Of a DNA stretch of 12,748 nt, positions 7,664-12,748 are shown piece by piece. Source of the DNA: an uncultured Aquincola sp. GTDB taxonomy: Bacteria > Pseudomonadota > Gammaproteobacteria > Burkholderiales > Burkholderiaceae. Position numbers and translations under genes: made by a program. The stretch is taken from the NCBI GenBank assembly GCA_937883885.1, contig CAKZXL010000483.1:1-12748 (forward strand), read 5' to 3'. Every line of letters begins with the position of its first letter. Position 1 is the first letter of the stretch. The notes under the pieces were generated by a model. It worked only from the letters and a program-made list of their open reading frames with translations. It made no database searches and was not told where the DNA came from.

Positions 7664-7721
7664 GGCGGCGCAGTGTAGGCAGCCCATCGGCGCCGGCACC
7701 CCCTAGCTTGGCAAGCGGGTG

Positions 7722-9359
7722 TTACTGCCTGCCGGCCATCGCAAAGCTGTTCTTGCCGGTGCGCTTGACCTCGTACATCGCCGCATCGGCCGCAGCCAGC
7801 AGCGTTTCCAGCGCAAGGCCATGGTGCGGCGACACCGCGATGCCGATGCTGGCGCCCAGCCGGGCCTGCCGGCCTTCGGGCATGCTCACCGGCTCGCACA
7901 GGCTGTGCAGCAGCTGCGCGCTCAGCCGCGCCAGTGCCGGGTCGTCGGGGGCCAGGCCGTCGGCCACCACCACGAACTCGTCGCCGCCCAGCCGGGCCAC
8001 GCTGTCGCTGCCGCGGCGCACCAGGTGCTTCATGCGCAAGGCGCAGGCCAGCAGCACCTGGTCGCCGGCGGCATGGCCCAGCTCGTCGTTCACGCGCTTG
8101 AAGCCGTCCAGGTCGATGTACAGCAGGGCCAGCGGCAGCGACGCCGGGGCGCGGGCCAGCAGCGGCTCGACGAAGCGCAGGAAGCCGGCGCGGTTGAGCA
8201 GCCCGGTCAGCGGGTCCAGTTCAGCCTGGCGGCGCGCGGCGTGTTCGCCGCGGATGCGCTCGGTCACGTCGTACATCACCGCTTCCACCAGCGTCGGGCT
8301 GGCCAGGTCTTGCGCCGCGCCGGCGGCCCGCTGCGGCGACACCAGGCAATGCACCCAGCGCGGCGCCTGGTCGCGCGGCTGCAGCTCCAGGTCGGCGGCC
8401 AGCGTGCGGCCCTCGGCCATCGCCCGGTCGATCATGGCCCGCATCTGCTGGGGCTGCGCGAACACCGCCTGCAGGAAGTCGGCCTCGCGCAGCGGCGGCT
8501 CGCCGTGCGCGGGCCAGCCCACCACGCGCAGCGCCGTGGGGTTGCTGTTGACGAGCCGCCCTTCGGGCGTGAGCACGAAGATGCCGGCGCTGGAGCTGTC
8601 GAAGATCTGCCGGTATTGCGCCTCCATCGCCTCGATCTCGGCGCGCAGCGCACGCTCGCGCACCAGGGCCTGCTCGCTGGCCTGCAGCAGCGCATTGGCG
8701 CCGCCCACCAGCTGGCCCAGTTCGTCGCGCTGGTGGCCGGCGGGCACCGGCAGCCGCGCCGCGGTGCCGGGCGACATGCCGCGCAAGGCTTCGGCGATGC
8801 GCACGATGGGCCCCGACACCAACCGCGCCACCACCGCATACAGCAGCACGGCCACCAGCAGGGTTTGCGCCATCAGCGCCGCCGCCAGGCGCAGCGCGCC
8901 CTCGCGGGCGGCGCGCTGCCGCGCCTGGGGATCGGCGGTGAGTTCGATGCGCCCGATGACTTCCCGTGCATCAAAGGGCGACGCCAGCAGATGGCTGATC
9001 TGCAGCGGCGGGGCGGCCGCGGCGCCGGCCGCTGCCACCGGGCGCGATAGGTCCACCAGCACCTGGCCATCGGCCGCCTGCACCAGCACGCGCTGCAGCC
9101 GCGGGTGGTGCACCAGCCCGCCGGCCACTTCGCCCAGCAGCACGGTGTCGTTGGAGTAGGCCCCGATCTGCACCGTGCGTTCCACCGCGCTCACCAGGTC
9201 TTGCAGGGTGCGGCGGGTTTCGCTGTCGCTGCGCCGGTCTTCCAGGTGGTAGGCGAAGCCGCCGGCCACCAGCACCACCGGCAAGGCACCGGCCACGAAC
9301 CAGCCCAGCAGCCGCCGTTGCAGGCCGCGGTGCGGCAGCGACGGCGGCGGTAGGGTCAC
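7722..9359 (-). CDS. Membrane diguanylate cyclase with periplasmic sensor, HAMP, PAS and GGDEF
   Basis: This 545-residue protein should make c-di-GMP at the inner membrane in response to a periplasmic signal. A first membrane helix at about 17-37 is followed by a periplasmic segment at about 38-159, whose start (DSETRRTLQDLVSAVERTV) resembles CHASE8-type sensors. A second helix spans about 160-182. A HAMP linker (about 178-232) and a PAS domain (about 247-370, starting YRQIFDSSSAGIFVL) follow. The GGDEF domain covers about 381-540, with the motif at 458-462 and LDPLTGLLNR at its start. The inhibitory I-site RGSD at 449-452 is intact, so product feedback is expected. The start is a GTG at 9359 that overlaps the stop of the periplasmic gene (GTGA), with a strong GGGAGGA before it. 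The long open extension beyond it is another frame of that gene. Confidence 0.93.
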   Translation of the reverse strand: MTLPPPSLPHRGLQRRLLGWFVAGALPVVLVAGGFAYHLEDRRSDSETRRTLQDLVSAVERTVQIGAYSNDTVLLGEVAGGLVHHPRLQRVLVQAADGQVLVDLSRPVAAAGAAAAPPLQISHLLASPFDAREVIGRIELTADPQARQRAAREGALRLAAALMAQTLLVAVLLYAVVARLVSGPIVRIAEALRGMSPGTAARLPVPAGHQRDELGQLVGGANALLQASEQALVRERALRAEIEAMEAQYRQIFDSSSAGIFVLTPEGRLVNSNPTALRVVGWPAHGEPPLREADFLQAVFAQPQQMRAMIDRAMAEGRTLAADLELQPRDQAPRWVHCLVSPQRAAGAAQDLASPTLVEAVMYDVTERIRGEHAARRQAELDPLTGLLNRAGFLRFVEPLLARAPASLPLALLYIDLDGFKRVNDELGHAAGDQVLLACALRMKHLVRRGSDSVARLGGDEFVVVADGLAPDDPALARLSAQLLHSLCEPVSMPEGRQARLGASIGIAVSPHHGLALETLLAAADAAMYEVKRTGKNSFAMAGRQ

Positions 9360-9796
9360 GGGTCCTCCCGCAGCACCAGCACCACCCGCAGGCCGCGGTC
9401 GGCGGGCTCGGTGCCCAGGTAACCGATGGCATTGCTGTTGCGCTTGACGATGGCCATCACCTCGGCCTCGGTCTGCAGCGCCGCGGGCGGCAGGGTCTGG
9501 CCGGTGAACATCAGGCGCGACCAGTAGCTGTTGACCTGCGCCAGCGACATGCCGGTGAGCCCGCGGTAGAAGCGCTCGCGCAGCGCGCTGTCGCGCGCCA
9601 GGTCGAAGGGCAGGGCCAGATCCCCATGCGGGAAGACGCGGCTGCGCCCCATGTACAGGTCCACCAGCTCCTTGTGGCTGAGGCTGCGCACCGGATTGGC
9701 CGCATGCACCACCACATAGACGTCGGCCCGCGCGGCCAGGGCCAACAGCCAGGCCGCACCCAGCAGCAACCAACGATGACGAGGTCGGCAGCGCAT
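9356..9796 (-). CDS. Small periplasmic PstS-like (PBP superfamily) protein
   Basis: This 146-residue protein has a clear Sec signal peptide (RHRWLLLGAAWLLALAARA, cleavage likely before Asp25) and should be periplasmic. The mature part resembles the short PBP-like family related to phosphate-binding PstS: VVVHAANPVRSLSHKELVDLYMG near the N-terminus and NSNAIGYLGTE at about 120-130. At under 125 mature residues it is about half of a full two-lobed binding protein, so it may act as a partner protein rather than a transporter component. No ABC permease or ATPase gene is nearby. It lies 5 bp after the beta-barrel gene and overlaps the diguanylate cyclase by 4 bp (GTGA). That packing suggests it carries a signal from the outer membrane to the cyclase's periplasmic sensor, which is inference. 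The ATG at 9796 is chosen from the signal peptide; no good Shine-Dalgarno sequence precedes it, so coupling to the upstream gene is likely. Confidence 0.87.
   Translation of the reverse strand: MRCRPRHRWLLLGAAWLLALAARADVYVVVHAANPVRSLSHKELVDLYMGRSRVFPHGDLALPFDLARDSALRERFYRGLTGMSLAQVNSYWSRLMFTGQTLPPAALQTEAEVMAIVKRNSNAIGYLGTEPADRGLRVVLVLREDP
9363..9369 (-). promoter_or_regulatory. Ribosome binding site of the diguanylate cyclase
   Basis: On the minus strand GGGAGGA lies 3 bases before the GTG start at 9359, inside the last codons of the PstS-like gene. With the GTGA stop-start overlap it supports translational coupling and a GTG rather than an ATG start. Confidence 0.8.
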
Positions 9797-9801
9797 GGCG
9801 G

Positions 9802-11088
9802 TCAGAACACGAAATCGACCGACAGGCTGGTCACGCCCGGGCGCGCGGCACGCGGCTCGGCGTCGGTCCAGGTCAGGCTGCCCCGCCGCGCCACCCAGTA
9901 GCGGTCGTGCTGCAGCTTGAGGGCCGCACGCGGATGCAGGTCCCAGCGCAGGCCCAGCGACAGCGAGTGCTGGTCCATGGTCGCCCCCTTGAGGTTGCGG
10001 TCCATCTGGGACATCAGCAGCATCGTCATGCCCGCCATCTGCGGACCCAGCGCGGACATCAGGTCCGGGCCCCAGTCGGCGCGGGAGGCAAAGCGCCCGG
10101 TGAAGCGCCCGGTGCCCACCGCCACGAAGGGCGTGACCGCGCCGAAACGGTGGCCCAAGCTGGCGAAGCCCAGCCGCACATCGCCGTAGCTGCGCCCGGA
10201 GGTCGATCCGATGGCCTCCATCGCCGCCACCCAGGGCCCGCCATCGTCGTAGATGGCGCCCAGGCTCAGGTAGGTGACGTTGCCTGTCTTCAGGGCTTCG
10301 ACCGCGGTGTCGTGCAGGTCGCGCAGGTCGGCGCCGGTGGGGGTGTTGGCCAGCCCGGGCAGGCGACCGAGCTGGTCGAGCGTGGCCACCGCCTGCAGCG
10401 TGCGCTCGTCGGTCTGGATCTGGGCGCGCGCCACCGCCAGGGTGCCGCGCAGCTCCAGCCCGCCGCGCGTGTGCTTGAGCGTGGCCCCGGCCAGCCGCTG
10501 CACGTCGTAGGTGACGCGCCCGCCGGTGGCCGAAGGCAGCGTGGAGCGCGACCGCCCCAGGTAGGTGTGCAGCGACCAGAACGACTCCGCCTGCTGCCAC
10601 TGCCAGGTGGCATCGATGCCATCGAGCGTGTACAGCGGCAGCGAGGCATTGGTTTCGTTGTTGGGCCGCGCCCAGGGATAGCTGAACCCGATGTTGCGCG
10701 AGTCGGAGTACTGGTAGATGCCGTTGTTCGTGCGGCCCAGCCGCACCGTCAGACCCGGCTCGGGCCGCCAGGCCAGGAAGGCCAGCTGCAGGGGCTGCGG
10801 CTGGAGCTGGCGTGCCAGCAGCAGCTGGCCCACCGCTTCCAGCTGCGGCGTCAGCTCGTAGTTGGCCTGCACGCCCAGGCGGCTGTCGACGTCGGCGCGC
10901 AGCGCTTCGTCCACCCGTGGCTGGTCGTGCGAACGGCGGAACCCCCAGCCCTGCGGCGCCTGCACATGCACCACGCCCACGGTGCCAAAGCCATTGAGGC
11001 GCAGGCGCGGAACGTCCTCGGCCTGGCACCCCAGTGCAACGCCGAACACGCCGACCGCCAGCCAACCGCGCAACCCACGCCATGCCAT
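9802..11088 (-). CDS. Outer-membrane beta-barrel (porin-like) protein
   Basis: This 428-residue protein has a Sec signal peptide (WLAVGVFGVALGCQA, cleavage probably before Glu24) and then alternating polar/nonpolar strands rich in Gly and aromatic residues. It begins RLNGFGTVGVVHV and ends SVDFVF. A terminal phenylalanine after an amphipathic strand is the usual outer-membrane targeting signature. Segments such as GLTVRLGRTNNGIYQYSDSR resemble porin-type barrels found next to PstS-like and GGDEF genes, but I cannot name the family or substrate. The ATG at 11088 was chosen for the signal peptide; an in-frame ATG at 11139 would add 17 residues. The Shine-Dalgarno sequence is weak (GAAG, 13 bases away) and overlaps the TTGTGAAG octamer. 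It is the first gene of the set with the PstS-like protein (5-bp gap) and the diguanylate cyclase. Confidence 0.8.
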   Translation of the reverse strand: MAWRGLRGWLAVGVFGVALGCQAEDVPRLRLNGFGTVGVVHVQAPQGWGFRRSHDQPRVDEALRADVDSRLGVQANYELTPQLEAVGQLLLARQLQPQPLQLAFLAWRPEPGLTVRLGRTNNGIYQYSDSRNIGFSYPWARPNNETNASLPLYTLDGIDATWQWQQAESFWSLHTYLGRSRSTLPSATGGRVTYDVQRLAGATLKHTRGGLELRGTLAVARAQIQTDERTLQAVATLDQLGRLPGLANTPTGADLRDLHDTAVEALKTGNVTYLSLGAIYDDGGPWVAAMEAIGSTSGRSYGDVRLGFASLGHRFGAVTPFVAVGTGRFTGRFASRADWGPDLMSALGPQMAGMTMLLMSQMDRNLKGATMDQHSLSLGLRWDLHPRAALKLQHDRYWVARRGSLTWTDAEPRAARPGVTSLSVDFVF

Positions 11089-11160
11089 GCCGTGGTTGTA
11101 CTTCACAACGTGTAACAGCAGGCCCCGGCAAAACGCCATTTCCGGGCGCTTGTTCTGCGT
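11089..11160 (-). promoter_or_regulatory. Gap between the ScfR-like gene and the beta-barrel operon
   Basis: These 72 bp separate the regulator stop from the beta-barrel start on the same strand. The region is AT-richer than its flanks and contains GTTGT-GAAGT-ACAAC (11094-11108), an inverted repeat of 5-bp arms that includes the octamer TTGTGAAG. A GC-rich imperfect hairpin (GCCCGG ... CCGGGGC) follows the regulator gene but lacks a clean U-tract, so a terminator is not claimed. A promoter for the beta-barrel operon here is possible but no good -35/-10 pair stands out. Confidence 0.4.
11101..11108 (-). promoter_or_regulatory. Octamer TTGTGAAG upstream of the beta-barrel gene
   Basis: On the plus strand this reads CTTCACAA, 12 bases from the beta-barrel ATG. 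The same octamer occurs at 12628, 12637 and, inverted, at 12703 around the regulator's own promoter. A role as ScfR operator is inferred from this sharing. Confidence 0.45.
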
Positions 11161-12627
11161 TTATCGGCGGAACCGGTACGACACCAGCGATTCGCTGTCC
11201 GACTCCACCACCAGCGGCTTGCCGGCCGGCGGAAAGGCGCGTTGCACGCAGTCGGCCCGCGGGCACACGCGGCAGCCGGGGCCGATGGGCACCACCGGCT
11301 GCGGCGCCGCCAGGTTCAGGCCGTCGGCATACACCAGCTCGTGCGCATGGGCCAGCTCGCAGCCCAGGCCCACCGCAAACAGCTTGCGCCGTGCCTGGTA
11401 ACCGCCGCCACCGCGTTCGATGGTGCGGGCGATGCCGAAAAAGCGGGTGCCATCGGGCATCTCGGCCACCTGGGTGAGGATGCGGCCGGGCTGGGTGAAA
11501 GCCTCATGCACCTGCCACAGCGGGCAGGCGCCGCCATGGCGCGCGAAGTGGAAGGCGGTGGCGCTTTGCCGCTTGCTGATGTTGCCGGCCTGGTCCACCC
11601 GCACGAAGTACACCGGCACGCCCCGCTCGCCGGGGCGCTGCAGCGTGCTCAGCCGGTGGCACACGGTCTCGAAGCTCACCTGGAACTGCTGGGCCAGCAA
11701 CTCGATGTCGTAGCGCAGCGCCCGCGCCTGCGCCAGGAAGGCGCGGTAGGGCAGCATCAAGGCGCCCGCGAAGTAGTGCGCCAGGCCCTGCACCGCCAGC
11801 GCGCGGGTGTCGGCATCGGCAAAGCTGGCGGCGGCCACCACGGTGTCGATGGCTTCGCGGCAGGCCACCAGCGCGTACTGGGTGGCCATCTGGTAGGCCT
11901 GCTGGGCATCGGTCAGCTGCGCGGGCACGTGCAGCCGGCGGCGGGCACGCTCGTAGCGGCGCAGGCTGCCGTCGGCGCCCATGCCGGGCGCGGCCACCAC
12001 CTCGATGCCGCAGTGCTGCTGCAGCAGCGCCCGCAGCGCGCCGGCGCGCTGGCCGGGCTGCAGCGCCAGCCGCGCGGCCAGGTCCTCGGCCGCACGGTCC
12101 AGCGCATCGACGTAGTTCTCCAGCCGGTTGAAGTGCTCGCGCACCGCCTCGTGCGGCGGCGGCGCGATGGGGCCGCGCAGGTGGTCGCCGCCCAGCTCGC
12201 CATAAAAGCGGTCGATGGTTTGCGCATGCTCTTCCTGCAGCCGCAGGTGGCGCTGGTGCAGCTCCAGAAAGGCCTGCACCAGCTCAGGCGCCTGCGCCAC
12301 CAGGCGGGCCAGCTGCGGCGCCGGCAGCGGCGTGGCCAGCAGGCGGCGGTCGTTCAGCGCGCCGTCCAGCTCGGCCAGCAGGCGGTGCTGTTCATGCTCG
12401 GCGAACTGCGCTGCCTCGGCGCCGAACACCTCGGCCAGCTTGAGCTGCACCGCCGCCGTCACCGGCCGCTGGTCGTTCTCGATCTGGCTGACGTAGCTGA
12501 GCGACAGGCCCAGCCGCTGCGCCAGCTGCTGCTGGCTCAGGGCGCGCTGCTCACGCAGGCGGCGCAGGCGGGCGCCGACAAACAGCTTGCGGCCGGCGGG
12601 GATGGCGGTTTCGACGTGCGGTGGCAT
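11161..12627 (-). CDS. ScfR/PrpR/RamB-family XRE transcriptional regulator
   Basis: This 488-residue protein is a short-chain fatty acyl-CoA regulator-family repressor/activator. Members (RamB, mycobacterial PrpR) control glyoxylate-shunt or methylcitrate genes. Residues about 17-72 form the XRE helix-turn-helix (LSQQQLAQRLGLSLSYVSQIE). The middle is long and helical, with an ImmA/IrrE-like stretch (GLAHYFAGALMLPYRAF at about 281-297) that lacks the HExxH zinc motif, so it should not be a protease. The C-terminal DUF2083-like part includes GGACPLW (Cys368), Cys423 and GCRVCPRADC (Cys452, Cys455, Cys460). In PrpR such cysteines hold an iron-sulphur cluster; here that is inferred. The ATG at 12627 has GAAG 9 bases before it; an in-frame GTG at 12642 is the alternative. 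Two TTGTGAAG octamers abut this start, which suggests autoregulation. The divergent promoter at the right edge probably serves its main target. Confidence 0.88.
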   Translation of the reverse strand: MPPHVETAIPAGRKLFVGARLRRLREQRALSQQQLAQRLGLSLSYVSQIENDQRPVTAAVQLKLAEVFGAEAAQFAEHEQHRLLAELDGALNDRRLLATPLPAPQLARLVAQAPELVQAFLELHQRHLRLQEEHAQTIDRFYGELGGDHLRGPIAPPPHEAVREHFNRLENYVDALDRAAEDLAARLALQPGQRAGALRALLQQHCGIEVVAAPGMGADGSLRRYERARRRLHVPAQLTDAQQAYQMATQYALVACREAIDTVVAAASFADADTRALAVQGLAHYFAGALMLPYRAFLAQARALRYDIELLAQQFQVSFETVCHRLSTLQRPGERGVPVYFVRVDQAGNISKRQSATAFHFARHGGACPLWQVHEAFTQPGRILTQVAEMPDGTRFFGIARTIERGGGGYQARRKLFAVGLGCELAHAHELVYADGLNLAAPQPVVPIGPGCRVCPRADCVQRAFPPAGKPLVVESDSESLVSYRFRR

Positions 12628-12644
12628 CTTCACAAGCTTCACAA
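12628..12644 (-). promoter_or_regulatory. Two direct octamer repeats (TTGTGAAG) at the regulator start
   Basis: On the plus strand CTTCACAA occurs at 12628-12635 and 12637-12644, one base apart, directly upstream of the regulator's ATG. A nine-base period places both on nearly the same helix face. Probable autoregulatory operator. If translation instead began at the GTG at 12642, the repeats would be coding. Confidence 0.55.
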
Positions 12645-12695
12645 AATTGGCGCGCTTTCACCACCTAGGGTTTGCACTTTTCCCTTCACCGCCGC

Positions 12696-12724
12696 TTGAG
12701 GCTTGTGAAGTTGGTGGATAGATT
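12696..12724 (+). promoter_or_regulatory. Sigma70-like promoter pointing out of the right edge
   Basis: TTGAGG (12696-12701) and TAGATT (12719-12724) are separated by 17 bp, close to the ideal sigma70 layout. The octamer TTGTGAAG at 12703-12710 lies between them, a classic position for repression. Confidence 0.55.
12703..12710 (+). promoter_or_regulatory. Inverted octamer copy TTGTGAAG inside the outward promoter
   Basis: This copy is in opposite orientation to those at 12628 and 12637. Extended to GCTTGTGAAG (12701-12710), it is an exact 10-bp inverted match to 12628-12637. Confidence 0.5.
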
Positions 12725-12737
12725 CTGTGTGAAAACC

Positions 12738-12741
12738 GGAG
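12738..12741 (+). promoter_or_regulatory. Shine-Dalgarno sequence of a gene starting beyond the window
   Basis: GGAG is followed by 7 bases to the window end, so a start codon at or just after the edge is expected. Position after the promoter at 12696-12724 supports a short leader. In this family context an isocitrate lyase or methylcitrate-cycle gene is a reasonable guess, not seen. Confidence 0.5.
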
Positions 12742-12748
12742 ACACGCA

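Larger units (their letters stand above)
12645..12748. promoter_or_regulatory. Divergent control region at the right edge
   Basis: This stretch holds the regulator's upstream region and the promoter of a rightward gene beyond the window. It is markedly AT-richer than the flanking gene. It contains TTTGCA at 12671-12676 in a run reading GGGTTTGCACTTTTCCC; its complement has AAAAGTGCAAA, loosely like the RamB consensus, so this is a second operator candidate. No convincing minus-strand promoter for the regulator was found. Confidence 0.5.

Noticed and set aside
7703..7714. Short palindrome AGCTTGGCAAGC after the diguanylate cyclase as a terminator
   Set aside because: The arms are only 5 bp with a one-base loop and no U-tract.
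7708..9159. Long plus-strand open frames opposite the diguanylate cyclase
   Set aside because: Ser/Arg/Ala-rich shadow translation; the GGDEF gene on the other strand explains the region.
9907..11115. Plus-strand open frame opposite the beta-barrel gene
   Set aside because: Antisense shadow; the minus strand shows signal peptide, strand pattern and terminal Phe.
11115..11150. GC-rich hairpin after the regulator as an intrinsic terminator
   Set aside because: The stem is imperfect with a bulge and no U-run follows.
9797..11266. N-terminal extension of the PstS-like frame to 11266
   Set aside because: It lies in another frame of the beta-barrel gene and would bury the clear signal peptide starting at 9796.
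12625..12650. CRP-type cAMP receptor site near the regulator start
   Set aside because: TGTGA halves occur as direct repeats; the inverted TCACA partner at 6-bp spacing is missing.
11242..12699. Plus-strand open frame of 485 codons opposite the regulator
   Set aside because: His/Gln/Arg/Ala-rich antisense translation without domain features.

Overview
The window is high-GC DNA with dense, mostly co-directional genes. The gene content fits a betaproteobacterium of the Burkholderiales: a TRAP-transporter subunit, an M20 dipeptidase, a GGDEF sensor, an outer-membrane beta-barrel and a ScfR/PrpR-type regulator of short-chain acyl-CoA metabolism. This assignment is inferred from gene content and base composition only; no rRNA or other marker gene is present. 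I saw no tRNA, rRNA, CRISPR array, insertion sequence or transposase.

Left part (1-5232). The 5' end of a TRAP small permease (dctQ-like) leaves the window on the minus strand. A 98-bp divergent gap separates it from a plus-strand three-gene operon: (i) a class III adenylate cyclase with TolB-like and TPR regions; (ii) a PAP2/vanadium-haloperoxidase-fold protein with an N-terminal tract of eight GGSA-type repeats; (iii) a large subtilase without a visible signal peptide, whose start codon overlaps the stop of gene ii (ATGA). All three keep their catalytic residues and none shows an export signal. The operon looks like one intracellular module coupling cAMP synthesis, a phosphate- or vanadate-binding enzyme and a protease. 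I know of no named system with this composition, so it is the best candidate here for something undescribed. The subtilase ends only 12 residues after its catalytic serine, 9 bp from the 3' end of the convergent next gene.

Middle part (5242-7663, minus strand). A complete M20 dipeptidase lies downstream of an alpha/beta hydrolase of the monoacylglycerol-lipase type. They probably share a transcript.

Right part (7722-12748). Reading leftwards on the minus strand there is a ScfR-like XRE regulator, an outer-membrane beta-barrel protein, a small periplasmic PstS-like protein and a membrane diguanylate cyclase (CHASE8/HAMP/PAS/GGDEF type). The last three are tightly packed (5-bp gap, then a GTGA overlap). 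They form an outer membrane - periplasm - inner membrane set, laid out like YfiBNR but with different protein families.

The octamer TTGTGAAG/CTTCACAA occurs four times, always between genes: twice directly before the regulator's start, once inside a good sigma70-like promoter that points out of the right edge, and once just before the beta-barrel gene. This is a plausible ScfR operator that would tie the c-di-GMP set and the unseen right-hand gene to the same regulator. No gene-free stretch exceeds about 125 bp.
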